Shown piece by piece: positions 21,738 through 33,425 of a stretch of 64,000 bases of DNA. Every line of letters begins with the position of its first letter. Position 1 is the stretch's first letter. Under the pieces are notes generated by a model that was not told the DNA's origin, made no database searches, and was given only the letters and a program-made list of their open reading frames with translations. Source of the DNA: Tolypeutes matacus. Lineage: Eukaryota; Chordata; Mammalia; Cingulata; Chlamyphoridae. The stretch covers positions 14,705,302-14,769,301 of the forward strand of contig JAKSZT010053764.1 in the NCBI GenBank assembly GCA_026826555.1, read 5' to 3'. A program made the position numbers and the translations under genes.

Positions 21738-21908
21738 CACGATATCCTCAGGAAATGTGTCTCTGCTGAAAGAGCCATCATCAAACATGACCTCGTAGAA
21801 GGTCTGTGATGTCACGGCGATCACTCTGCAGCTGTAATACCGGGTATTCCGATGCTTCGTGATGACCGTCTGACCCATGGAGATGGCCTTCTCGCAAACC
21901 TTGGACTT
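21738..21908 (-). CDS. KDM4C: KDM4C internal exon encoding the start of the double Tudor domain
   Basis: This is a 171-bp exon (57 codons, [10 protein letters not shown] to TFPEDIV). It directly continues the NPNV end of the ePHD exon at 55853-56038, as in the KDM4C protein. It holds a short linker and the first strands of the first Tudor repeat: [18 protein letters not shown], then [12 protein letters not shown], then PEDIV. The double Tudor domain of this family reads methylated histone tails such as H3K4me3, and the Phe of TFYEV and Asp of PEDIV lie where KDM4A has binding-cage or contact residues (from memory). The acceptor is a long pyrimidine tract ending TTCTTTTAG (AG at 21909-21910) and the donor is GTG|GTGAGT (21732-21737). 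It is in phase 0 at both ends. The next exon, which should open with an SRDCLKLGPP-like sequence, was not seen between 1 and 21737. The ATG at the 11th codon is internal, not a start. Confidence 0.95.
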
Positions 21909-22172
21909 CTAAAAGAACGGGACAGACACAGAGGAAAGGGAAGGAAAAGAAATAAAAGAAAAATTTATTTAGAAAACAATCATTGATTTGGCCAAGATAT
22001 TTTTTAATTTGTTTTAACTTTTTATTGGGAACTAAATTCAAACTTATAGAAAAGTTGCAAGAATATAAAAAGTACAAACAAAATCCACATACCTTTTAAT
22101 TCCTTATTCATATTCACTTATTGTTAACATTTAACCATTTGCTTTTTTTTTTACATGTTCTGTCTCTATTAA

Positions 22173-22197
22173 TGTGTGTGTGTGTGTGTGTGTGTGT
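22173..22197. repeat. (TG)n microsatellite
   Basis: About 12 uninterrupted TG units, next to the retroposon target site. Confidence 0.95.
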
Positions 22198-22217
22198 AGA
22201 TGGATATATAGACAAAT

Positions 22218-22675
22218 CCCCTGGAATGAACTATGGACTAGAGTAGACTTACTGGCATTCTACTATAGACTTATTGTGATTCTAGCAATGGAATAAATTA
22301 CAACATTAATGTGGAGGCAGTGACCACTGGAGGCTCTGGGGGCAAGGAGAGGGAAAAACAGGTGTAATACGGGGGCTTTTTCGGGACTTGGGAATCATCC
22401 TGAATGACATTGCAATGACAGACATAGGCCATTATATATCTTCCCATAACCTACAGAACTGTGTGGGAGAGAGTGTAAACTACAATGTGAACTATGGTCC
22501 TTGCTCAGTGGCAAAGCTCCAGGATACGTTTATCAATTGCAATGAATGTGCCACACGAATGAAGGATGTTGTTTATGTGGGAGGGTGTGGGAGGTGTGGG
22601 GAGAGGGGCATATGGGAATCCCTATATTTTTTGTGCAATATTTATGTACTCAAAGTATCTTTTAAAAAATAAAAA
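22218..22675 (+). mobile_element. 5'-truncated copy of the unnamed 2.8-kb retroposon
   Basis: It is collinear with about 53490-53928 of the long copy: 'actatggactagag', 'ggagagggaaaaac', 'acattgcaatgacagacata' and 'gtgccacacgaatgaaggatg'. It ends in an A-rich tail. A 14-bp TSD with one mismatch (ATATATAGACAAAT at 22204-22217, ATATATAGAAAAAT at 22676-22689) shows independent retroposition. Confidence 0.85.
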
Positions 22676-24085
22676 ATATATAGAAAAATAATTAAGAAAA
22701 GAAAATAAAAATCTGAACCATCTGAGGGTAAGATGCACACACATCATGGGCTTTTAGCCACAAATACTTTACTGTGTATTTTCTAAAAATGGGGACATTC
22801 TCTTACATAAAACCACAGCTCCATTAGTAATTTTTGTAAATTTAACATTGATACAATTTTTTAATCTACGATACATATTTCAATTTGGTCAACTGACTCA
22901 GTAATAACCTTTTAGGACATCCCCCTACTCTCCCCCCCTGTAGAGGATCCAGTCTAGAATCAGGTGCTGCATTTAGTCGCTGTGTCTCTTTAGCCTCCTT
23001 TAATCTGGAATATCTCCAGCTTTTCTTTGTCTTTTATGACAGTGATACTTCTGAAAAGTACAATTCCCTCTTCCTCTGCTTTTTAAACAGAGCATTTGTC
23101 TGATGTTTCCTCATGATTAGATTCAGGTTATGCATTCCCGGCCAGAACACCACATAGGTGATGTGTGTCCTTCTCAGGATATCACATCTGGAGGCCCATG
23201 TTGTTTGTCTGCCCCTCAATGGTGATGTTAATTTTTATCTCGGTCAAAGAGTTGTTTGCTTATTCCATAGTATATTTACTACTTTTCCCTTACAACTAAC
23301 AAGCAATCTGTTCCTCATAAATTTCTACTTAGATTGAGTATCCATTGATGATTCTTTCCTGATTCAATCTTTACTATAATAGTGGCAAAATGCTGATGTT
23401 CCCTGTTCCAGCACCTTCCACATTTACTACTGGTACCTGGGATTCAGTAAGCAAGAGTCTCCTTTTCCACCCATCCATCTATCTGAGTATGGACTCCATA
23501 AGTCCTCCCTTCCTAATTCTTTATATTTCATACTGCACTTAATTATTCTGGTGCTCAAATTGTCCCAGATTTGGTCAGTATGAGCCCCTCAAGCTGGTTC
23601 CTGTGTCCTTGTGACATCATTTTTGTTTTTTAGCAGTTCCTTATGCTTTCTGGCCTAACAAGATTTTCTAGGCTCAGCAATTTCCCTAAGTGTGTGGCTC
23701 TTTTTAGTGGGCAGTGGTAAGAGAGACTATGATCCCGGTGTTTAGATGTGCCCATTACTAGAGGGTTATCTTTGTTTCTTGACTCTTTCATTGGATAGAA
23801 TTAGGAAATACAGGCATGCAGATATATGCATATACATATTCACACATTACACATATAAATACATACAGATTTTAGAAATCATGAGATCACAGTGATACCC
23901 AATTCACCCCACACCCAGTCCATATTTCTGTGCCTCTTCTTTCTCAGTGAGAACCTTAGCTTCCACAATGTGAACCCATTGATTCATTAAATCCCAGTCT
24001 TTTCCAGTATGGACACTTAGAACAATATTGGGAAATACAGTTTGTCATCATTCAGAATCTCTGTTCAATTTGAGACTTTCTCTCT

Positions 24086-25464
24086 TACCTTCCTGAGTTT
24101 TGAGAAAGTTTAAAGACTTTGTAGGGGACAGATAAAGTACTATGCATGCTCTTTTCCTTCTAGAAACCAAAGGAAGACATGTCCAGAAAGCCATTCATTC
24201 ACTAATTTCTCCAACAGTCATTTGCTGCAAATCAGTGGGCACCAAGCACCTCACTTGGTACTGGGGATTCAAATATACAAACAACACTAAGACTTGATCC
24301 CTGTTACCTGGAACAGACCCACACTGATATGTGCCATGAAGTCATCTTACAGGTGACATGACAGAAGACTGAACGGGGCATTTACTATAGCAAGGCATCT
24401 ATAGAATGGCTTTGTATTCATGGGTGTACAACAAGCACAATTAGGGGAAGACGGTGATTAAGAGCAGAGTGATAGGCATGAGCACAGGCCTTGAAGCAGG
24501 AAACTGCCCATTGTGTTGTAGGGAACTGCAAGAAATTCTCTGCTTTTGTCTGGAAGGGGAAGAAAGGAAGGAGGAGAAGACTGTAGAATGGCCAGGGACT
24601 CAGAGGTCAGACCATGGGAGGACTTTATCCTGTGAGCCTAAGGAAGCCAATGAAGGGTTTAAGGCATAGAAGAAAAAATGGTCCAGGCTTATATGGCTAT
24701 ACGTGAAGAAGAAGCTAGTAGAGCTTACTACAGCAGTCCAAGCGGGAGATGATGGCCTGGAGTAAGGAACTGAGGACAAGGATGCTCATGATCTGGACAG
24801 AGAGGCAAGCCCTTTCTCAAAAGACATGTTCATAAGGGCAAGCTACTTCTAGAGTGAGCTCTGCTATCTAGTGTCCCACACACCTAATAAAACAAAAGGA
24901 CACTTTCCTCCTTGAAATTATTCCCCACTGATTCCTGGGTTGGTTGGGGAAAATCTTCAGTGCCTGTAGTTGTGTGAACATTTTGACAAAGGATAGCAGT
25001 AAGAGGCCTGCAGTGATTTAAATTAACTATGCTTGAAGTAGAAATCTTTATCAACAAGTGCTAAAATAGTTTCCTACTTTATTCCCCTGTCCAACCCTTT
25101 CAAATATGTCTATCCTTTCAAAGTTTAAAAAAAAAAAAAGACTTAGATATAATAATAAACACCAGTGGAGGAACAGTCTGCAGAGATTTGTAATTGCAAT
25201 TGGGCTCACAGTGGCTACTACTTAGGGTTGTGCAGGTTGTACACTGCACAACTCTAGGAGGTACCATTCACAGTCTGTGCATCCACATAAGGTAGCTCTG
25301 CGTGACTTGGATTAGGGCCAAACAGGGTTTCATCTTGGCAGCACTTTCTTGGAAATGGTGCCCCTTTCAGTCAAACTGGCTTTAAAATACTCATGGCCAG
25401 AATTACAACTACTGTATTTAACTATGATATTAATTCCTTTGTGCATATTTTATTAGAATGGAGT
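24086..25464. other. Intron with remnants of an old unnamed repeat
   Basis: The stretches 24235-24310 ('ctcacttggtactggggattc') and 24560-24680 ('ccatgggaggactttatcctgtg...ggaagccaatgaagg') look like one ancient mammalian repeat class. The same class is seen near 29630-29830, 55720-55830 and 62080-62170. No exon was seen. Confidence 0.45.
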
Positions 25465-25640
25465 TCACCTTCTAAAGAGAGAGTATGGTTTGGGTTTGAA
25501 TTCCAAGCTCTGCTGTTTACTAGTTGTGGTATCATGAGGATGTTACTTAGCATCAGCATCGGTTTGTTCATCTATAGAAGGGGAATAATATTTACATGAA
25601 AATTTTACTGTGCAGACTAAATAGGATAGAGTAAACTAAG
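25465..25640 (-). repeat. MIR, antisense
   Basis: 'gggtttgaattccaagctctgctgtttactagttgtg' followed by 'ttcatctatagaaggggaataatattta' is the MIR 3' half in reverse. Confidence 0.85.
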
Positions 25641-25843
25641 AAAATACCTGAGACCCTGGCCCCAGGTTAGTAAACTACTCCCTCCTATTGTACCTCAATA
25701 CTTGGCATGTATGACTGGGCAGCACCCTGAGTCCACAATGACAAAGTTCAATCCAGCACCAAACGATTGTTGGGGGAATTATGGTACCAGCTCTATATCT
25801 CATCCACTCTAGCAGGGGAAAAGGTTGTGCCAGCAACACCAAC

Positions 25844-26295
25844 TGTGGCAGATTCAATATGTTCCCCAACAAAAGACATGTTCTTAATCTTAATCCACAT
25901 TCCCATGTGCTTAAGCCCATTTGTAAACAGGACCTTTGAAGATGCACTGTCTTTTAAGATATGGACTCATTTGTGCATAGGATCTTCTACCATCCAGTTT
26001 AGGTGTAGGCCAATTGAATCAGGGTGGGCCTTATTCATATTACTGGAGTCCTTTATTAGCAGAAGAAATTTGGACACTGTGAGACAGAGAAACCACACAG
26101 GAGGAAACCAAGGGCATAACTATGTGACAGAGGACTGCCATGACCAAAATGCTACCAACCACAGAATAAAGAATAACCTTGCTGATGCCTTAATTTTGGA
26201 CATCTAGCCTCTGAAACCATAAGACAATAAATGCTTGTTGTTTAAGCCAACCCACTGAGTGGTATTTGTCATAGCAGCCCTGGCAAACTAAGACC
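25844..26295 (+). repeat. MaLR (MLT1/MST-like) solo LTR with 5-bp TSD
   Basis: It begins TGTGGCAGATTCAATATGTTC, contains 'gcctctgaaaccataagacaataaatgcttgttgtttaagccaaccca', and ends 'ggcaaactaagacc' (terminal CA mutated). It is flanked by CCAAC at 25839-25843 and 26296-26300. No internal sequence adjoins it. Confidence 0.8.
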
Positions 26296-26379
26296 CCAAC
26301 TCCAACTCTTGTCAAACTTGGAACGCATGGCCCTGTGCCTGGGTAGCAAGGGATAATGTGGTCCTTCATCAACTTCCAC

Positions 26380-26560
26380 ACATTGGCCTCCCAAAGCCTT
26401 TGTTTATAACTCCCTTAAGGTCCTGGCCACATGCCCCTTTCATTTCCTGTCCCTGCTAAGGCAAGTCAGCACCAGGGCTTGTCTTTCTATTCAAAATTCC
26501 CAGGACAGTGTCTATGACATAGTAAATGCCAGATGAATGATGAATAAATGAACGAATAAT
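26380..26560 (+). repeat. L2 3' end fragment
   Basis: 'attcccaggacagtgtctatgacatagtaaatgccagatgaatgatgaataaatgaacgaat' matches the terminal L2 region with its ATGAATGA repeats. Confidence 0.7.
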
Positions 26561-27424
26561 GAAAGAATGAATGAATTGTGAGGGGTCCAGATATATTTCC
26601 AAAATGGGAGAAGAATGATTCCATTCACTCACTGTCCAGAAAGGACAAAGAGAAATGAAAGGGAATTTTTAGAAAGATGTTCTTCTTTCTTGGCATTGGT
26701 AGACATGTATGTGGGTGGAGAAGGGGAATAAAGAGGGTTTATGGTGAAATTCACAGAATCTAGAAAGAGGAAGAGGTCAATTGGGGGGAAAGAAAGGCAA
26801 TACAGACTTGGTAAGGAAAAGGCTGACTCTAGATCACAACCAATTTTTCTTGCTATGGCCATGAAAATTATGAAATTAGCTAGTTGGAAAGATGGCTAAA
26901 ACACAAATTAAATATACACTCTCCAGCCAAATAAAAATTCTCATAAGCCTCATGCATGACCATTTCATGGCTAGTACTAAGGAAAAAGGATACTTTATAA
27001 TGCTATTTTGATAGGATTTCTGATTTATTTTTGCAAGAAAAAATTTATTGACAAGCATAACCCCATAACTGATTATACATCCTCAAAAATATTTCCTGTC
27101 AGAAAACACTAAGAATCCATTGATGTTAAGAATGTCATTTCTGATCAGAAAAGACAGACATGTTATGCAAGGAGCTTCATCAGATTAAAGAAATGGCTAT
27201 GGCATTTTGAAGATTAGTGTGCAAGCTAAGGTTGTGAAAGTTGAATTTTCTTTAGCAGGCACTACACAGAAATGAACAAACAGAGGTTTAAAAAAAAAAA
27301 ACTTCTGTTTAAGAAAAGCTAGACCTAGTTTGAGGTGCTGGTAATGTGAAGACAATGCTAAGTAAGAAAATTTTATGAAAATTCCACAAAAAAGCATCAA
27401 AGATTTTCTGGGAAGCAGTAACAC
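26561..27424. other. Intron with no recognised element
   Basis: A/T-rich, with a 14-A run ending near 27300. No exon was seen. Confidence 0.55.
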
Positions 27425-27600
27425 AGCTAGAGTTTATACCATATCCCATATACATGAATTAATTAAATCACACTAATTACCATCTGAAGTAGTTGCTGTT
27501 TTCATCAAATAGATGAAGAAACTGAGTACAAAGTCAAGTGACTTATCCAAGAGTTCTAAGCAGTTGAGAGGCAGAAGTGGGGGTCAGAAGCAGGTATTTG
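27425..27600 (+). repeat. MIR
   Basis: 'gttttcatcaaatagatgaagaaactgagtac' and 'gtgacttatccaagagttc' then 'gagaggcagaagtggg' follow MIR in plus orientation. A second short MIR-like piece lies at about 27760-27860. Confidence 0.72.
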
Positions 27601-27974
27601 GGGGAGTGATCCCCCCATGACATGGACACCTAAGCATCATCCAGCAGGAGAGTAAGCATGGGAAGGAATCAGAGAGGAAATAAAACCAGTAAATGGACCT
27701 AACGGAATTCAAGCAGTTGCCAGTTGTCTAAAGAAGATTACATTTTCTTTTCCTTTATTTTTTAAATTACCATTTATTGGGGAGCTCTTATTCTAGATAT
27801 CTTTTGAAGTACTTTCCATGTAAGAATTCACTTAATCACCTCAATAACACACAAGGTTGAATTAGCAACTTGGATTTGGAGCGTATCTGGTGATGAAAAA
27901 TTCAGAATGTATAACTGCATATGTTCTCAGTTTTCATACCTGTAGACACCCAAACACACTCAGAGTGCTGGGCA

Positions 27975-28475
27975 GATTGCAAAAATGCCTACCATTCTTC
28001 ACTTCTCCCTGTTTCCATATCCTTTGCACTGTGACTCTGCCACTCCCCTCTCATCAAGACATGGGGCTATTTCCCTAACTGTGTGAGTCTGGACCAGCCT
28101 GTGACTTAGCTTGCTCTGGCCAAAAGAATACAGCAGAAATAATAGTATGACAGTTCAAAGCTTTTCCTCAAGCAGCTTTGTACATTTCCACTTTCTTGCC
28201 AAGGCCCTAGACTCTCACATGTGAACAAATCCAAGTTCTCCTGCTGGCAGATGAGAGATCACATTGACAGAGCTGAGGCCATAGGCATATGAGAGAACCC
28301 AGTCAAGATCACAAAACTGTTCTGGCTGACTGTAGATGCTTGAGGCAGCCTAGCCTGGAGAAGAGCCACCCAGCTGAGCCTAGCCTAAAATGATGACCTA
28401 TAGAATCATAAGCTAAATAGTCATTGTTTTAAGCAACTAAGTTCTAGGATGGTTTGTGTCACACATTCATACACT
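27975..28475 (+). repeat. LTR-like repeat (ERVL/MaLR type), family uncertain
   Basis: 'agtctggaccagcctgtgacttagcttgctctggcc' and the end 'gtcattgttttaagcaactaagttctaggatggtttgtgtcac' have the layout of an old ERVL-class LTR. The boundaries and TSD were not resolved. Confidence 0.55.
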
Positions 28476-31400
28476 CTATCTACCTATGCATATGCATGCC
28501 TAGGAAACAGAATATTGGAAGAAAATACACTAAAATGTTAGCAGCGCTTAACTCTGGATAATGGGATTACAGGCAGTTTTATTTATTTATGTATTTCTCT
28601 GCATTTTCCATTGATTATGTAATTCCTTAGTAATTATTGAAAACATTTAAGGTAATAAAATAGAAGAGTCCTTATAAGTTTGCTATATTTCTTAAATAAC
28701 AACCAATCCACATATAGTCAGATCTATTTAATGGAGATGCTAAAAAAAAACTTTAAAAGCTGAAACCAAATTACTTAGTAAGAAAACATCATCTTCACCA
28801 TTTATCCATCAATTCAGTAAATATGAAGTAAAAAGGACTCGAGGAAATAAAACACTTTATAAAGTGGAATGATCTAAAAATCTGGTTATAAAATTTCTAC
28901 TGCCTTACATCTATCTCCTATATTTAGGAAAAATGTGATGCAAACAAAAAGGCGCCTTTACTTTGTTCTTAATAATCACCACGAAGACTTGTTGTTTCAA
29001 TCAAATGTACATATTTTATTCTTAGGTTTGGGAATGTATTAAGGAAAAAAAACCTCATCAAGTCCTTTTTGGGTCTCATGACTCTGTATGTTCTTCCCAT
29101 CACACCAAGCCACCTCCAAGGTCAAACACCTGACAGAGGTAGCACTGATAATAGGATCCAGTTATTTAAATGGAGAAGAGTCTCTTTCCACAGATACCAT
29201 GTTGCCTTCAATCAGGTATGGGCTTGGAAATTTAAAAGGCCCTTATTGCAAAGCTCTCTAACTTTCCTAAGACTCTTCCAATGTTAAATGCCCATGCTTC
29301 AGACGAAGAAGGCTAACCATCAATGATTACAACCTGGAAGCTGATAAGGAGAAAAAAGTGTTCCTAATACCTAGATTGGATTATCAAAGGCACACAAAAC
29401 CCAACATGCTGACTCCAAAAATTTCAAAGCAGTGTTAACAAAATAGGATGAAAAAAGAAAAAAAATACAGTATTTCTTACCTAATGAAGACTCTACAGGA
29501 GTAAACTCTGGGACAAAAAGTCAAAAACCAGATGTCATTCAAAGCAAAGAGAAAAAGCAACTCAAGGATGGACATGGGGTAAAAAAGTGGCATTTAAATG
29601 AGCAATTACTGCAATTGCTGACTACTCATTACAAGTCAGGCACATTGCTAGGTGATGAGGATTACCAAGATTGAGAGTCCCTCTCTCAAGGAACTCAAAG
29701 TAGAGAGACAGGCATGGCCAACCATAATACAATATGGGAGTTAATGTGAGAGCTCAGATGAGGGTAGAAAGGAGTCCTCCAGAGAAGGCTTCACCACAGG
29801 AACCATTTGAACCAGGCCCGCAGAGTACCAGGAAGTCTACACACATCAGAGCCATTCCAGACTGGGGTATTTGGTACCATGGACCCCTTTGACTACTTGG
29901 TAAAATTCATGGACGACTTCTCAGAACAATGATTTTAAATGCATAAAGTAAAGTACACAAGGTTACAAAAGAAATCAATTTTATTAAAATAACATTGAAA
30001 AAACAAATTTGTGATATAATAATATATGTGATTCAATATATATTAAATAATAAATAGTGGCAGGTCTAATAATTATTGATATTTTCATTTCTAAGTTATA
30101 ATGAGAATCAATAATATTTTGAGATCTCTGTTACAACCATAATGCCACGTGGCCTATGCTCTAAACAGAATTGCTAAGGTTTAGAGTATAGTGAAAAAAA
30201 ATTGTACTTTTTTCTCATTCTTTAGCAGGCAAAGTTTTTTCTTGTTACTAAATTATAAAAGATTTTATCATCTGGTATATTTACAAGAACAAACTTCAAT
30301 ATTTTAACAAGAACTTTCGGAAACTGCAACAAGGTTATTTAGATAATGGTGGTTATATATACTGTCAAAAAAAAAAAGGCCACAGCACAGCTTCCCAGCC
30401 AGGTTTTCTTCCCAAGAGCTAAAGCCCCCTTGCAGATGGGGAGCAGGTACCTATATAGAGAACGCCAGAGTTATTTTGAGTGAACCCAAACACAAGGTAT
30501 AGGATACAGGGAGCCCGGTTAAACCTCATCAGAGGGGAGGCTGCCCTCTGCTCCCAAGGTTGAGGGATAGCTGGCCAGCAGCTCTGTCTAGTCCTAACCC
30601 TGCTGAGGTGATGTCTTTGGGACCTCTGCCTCCAGCCATCCTCACACCAACTTGGACCTACAATGGTAGACTCTTCTCCAGCCTATCAAAAGAGGAGAAA
30701 CTTTTCAATGGGGCATGTAGAGGACAGAGTGAAGAAGGCAGCAATATCTGACCCACAAATGGGAATGGCCCACTCTATATGCAATAAAGGTTTTTAAAAG
30801 AAAAATAAAGGGGGCAGGGAGCATAGCAGTTAAATGAAATTCAATGAAGGCATCTCTGTGTAGGGTTAGGTTATGGAGGCTGGAATGGGTCATTTTTTGG
30901 TGACCTAAACTGACAGAGGATCTAACTATACTGGAGGTTGACTATGCACTGCATTCTCAAATATCATTTCTCCCCATTGGGCTTTTGACAATAGTCAAAC
31001 ACAGTTAATTTAAGTGTGACCTTAATGCAAGAGCTGAGAGGAAAGGAGTTCTGTAGGGTGGAATGAAGGAAGATTCCTATGCTTTAGCAAGTCAGGTATT
31101 CTCTTACTGGACCTGAAAGATTGACCTGTGTCAACACCTTGAAGGATGGTCACACAATGTCTAACAAACTGAGTCATGGGCAGAGACCATGGGAAAAGCC
31201 CTGATTTGTTTCTCTATGTACATAATGATGTGAGTTAAGAGTGTAAATCCAAATACTGTCATGTATGGAAAAGCTCACAGAGCCAACAAGGCTAGAGAGT
31301 TGACAAAACCAAACCAAGTGACTTACCCAAAGAGCAGGCCAAAAAGCACATTTCCACCTATATCCAATGATGTTTCACTTCTTAACTTGGTTACTGCTCC

Positions 31401-32284
31401 CTAATTTCTCTGAATTAATTATTTGTGAGATATTACTATTGTGTTTTTCTAAGGTATGTATCTTATAAAAATTCCTAAAGGTTTTTGTGTAAATAAATGA
31501 ATACAAACTTGTTCTTTACCAAACTTTTGCAGCAGAAGTCATTCACCTAAATATGCCTTTTAATAACAATAGCATTCTTTGCAAACTTTCAAGAGCTAGG
31601 TAAATATCCTCTACCCAGAAAACCCTAAATCCCTGTGGCTTCTTGAAGAAAGTATTGCTCTTATAGCACAAATGCACATGCAAACTCATAAAAATTTCAC
31701 AAGTATTTCATTTTCTACATGTTCATTTGTACTTTTATTTCTTATGGGTTTTTAAATATAAACATATAATACAGTGGGAAATGGTTGTAAGCAGTTTCCC
31801 AGCAGACTTAAGGTCTTATTCACTTTAATGTCTGTAGAAGTAGAACTAATGGGCTGCCAAAGAACTGAGAAAAAATTAATTGTTTCTCATCTGAATCATT
31901 AGCTCACCTCAGAGGCAATGCTATTGTTTAATAAGTGAAGAGGACTGGGATGGGAGAACCATCTTTAGAAGCAGCTGAACATTCGATTCACTGTGCTTAT
32001 GTATGAAACTTTCAACAGGTAAGTACCACCTGCTACCTATTCTGAATAATAAGCAATGTATTTTATAAAGAGATGAAATGAAAGTTCATATTAGTTAACC
32101 AGGGGGAACTAGAGAGGTGTGGTAGTGGCCCACTGCTAAGCTGAAACCTGACAGGAGCTTCTCCTAGAGGCACTTTGATCTCGTTGACTGCTAGAGAACT
32201 TGTGAGTCCCTAGAAGCCTGCCCCCAGAAGCTCTGCCTTGGGCTTTTATATTTCAGGAGTTCTTCAGGCCTCCTGGGTAGCAAC
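28476..32284. other. Intron, mostly unrecognised
   Basis: No exon was found. An old repeat of unresolved type is likely at about 29630-29830 ('ctctctcaaggaactcaaagt'). At about 30370-30810 a somewhat GC-richer block ends in 'gcaataaaggtttttaaaag' and could be an LTR or decayed processed transcript, but no boundaries were found. Confidence 0.45.
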
Positions 32285-32530
32285 AGTAAAACTGGGGGAG
32301 AAATATAGATTCAACACAATCCCAATCTATCACAGCATGCTTTAAAAATTTTTTTTTTTTCGTTGCTGAAATTGACAAGTTGATTCTAAAATTATATGAA
32401 AATGCAAAGGACCTAAATACTCAAGACAATCATAGAAAAGAAGAAAAAGTTAGAGAACTTAACAATTTGGGAGAAATAAAACGAGAAGGGAGAACAATCA
32501 TTCAATAAGATAATATGACATTAATTTATT
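32285..32530 (+). mobile_element. Short LINE-1 ORF2 fragment
   Basis: 'ttcaacacaatcccaatctatc', 'gctgaaattgacaagttgattctaaaattatatgaaaatgcaaaggacc' and 'aacaatttgggagaaataaaac' match L1 ORF2 near its 3' part. It is truncated at both ends. Confidence 0.75.
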
Positions 32531-32849
32531 TTAAATTACCTCTGATGGGACATTTTGAACAAGGAGAAGCCAAGGACAAAGAGTAATCGCCCTATGAATG
32601 CCTCCCCAGAAGGGTATTTGACTCTCAGTTACAGTTGGCCAATGGGCTAAAAATAGCTAAACAGACGCAAAATTTTTCTTAACAAAACAAGGTAACCCAA
32701 AGCAAAACAAACTAATTAAATGGTTTAACAGGTTTTCTGTGCCATTAAGAAGGAAGCCCAAGTAAACAATGAAACCATTTCAGCTAATCCAAGCCACAGT
32801 TGGGGAGAAAAAAAAAAGACTCCCAAACAGCATAGTCTATCTCTGAAGA

Positions 32850-33425
32850 TCAATTTCATCACCTGTAAAATGGGTATAGGCATAATTCCACAGGGTTACC
32901 ATGAGGATCAAATGAGATGATGCACTATGTATGAAAGTTTAAAGTAAACTATAAGGTTGCATCTTACAATAGATAGCATTTTAACTTAGATCAGGGGTCA
33001 GAAAACTTTCTGAAAAAGGTTAGATAGTAAACATTTTATTTAGACTTTGAGAACTGTACTGTTTCTGTTATAACTAGTCAAGTCTGTCATTGTAGTGCAA
33101 AAGCAGCTATAGAATTATGAAAACAAATAAGTGTGGCTGTGTTTCAACAAAACTTTACAAAAATGGGATGAGCTGTATTTGGCCCATGGAACTGAAGTTT
33201 GCCTACCACTGACTTGGATGAAATTTGATAGTAGTTCAATGAATACCTCCCAGAATTTTTAGATCCATTTCCCAAGAGATGGACATTTAGTTTGTTTCTA
33301 GCATTTCACTATTAAAAGGAATTGAGTATCTCAAAAAAAAATAAAAATAAAATAAAAATAAAGTAAACTATAAAAGGCACTATACAAATGATAGCTACAA
33401 TTATTACTCAAAGTAATAATTTATC
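32850..33425 (-). repeat. MIR, antisense, split by a retroposed insert
   Basis: 'tcatcacctgtaaaatgggtatagg' and 'accatgaggatcaaatgagatgatg' (to 32954) continue as 'ggcactatacaaatgatagctacaattattac' (from 33374). Together they make one antisense MIR, interrupted by 32955-33358 with a TSD. Confidence 0.82.
32955..33358 (+). mobile_element. 404-bp retroposed segment carrying a hAT MITE, with TSD
   Basis: It is flanked by a perfect 15-bp TSD, TAAAGTAAACTATAA (32940-32954 and 33359-33373), and ends in an A-rich (AAAAAT)n tail. Its middle (about 32994-33213) is a hAT/Charlie-type MITE with terminal repeats CAGGGGTCAGAAAAC and GTTTGCCTACCACTG. The flanking pieces inside the insert are not identified. 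Confidence 0.85.

Larger units (their letters stand above)
22005..24085. repeat. Long old LINE-like (L1M-type) sequence, interrupted
   Basis: From 'gaaaagttgcaagaatataaaaagtac' through 'gaaccatctgagggtaag', 'cctcatgattagattcaggttatgc', 'attgtcccagatttggtcag' and 'gctggttcctgtgtcc' to about 24085, it follows a long ancient mammalian repeat that I associate with old L1 (L1M). It is split by a (TG)n and by the retroposon at 22218-22675. The family assignment is provisional. Confidence 0.55.

Noticed and set aside
22388..22672. Homologous short frames at 22388-22672, 53598-53807 and 54551-54814 as a small conserved protein family
   Set aside because: They share sequence because they are copies of the same retroposon 3' end, and a 3' UTR origin is likelier. 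Frame breaks differ between the copies.
25767..26207. 146-codon plus frame
   Set aside because: It lies within the MaLR-type LTR at 25844-26295 and shows no protein family.
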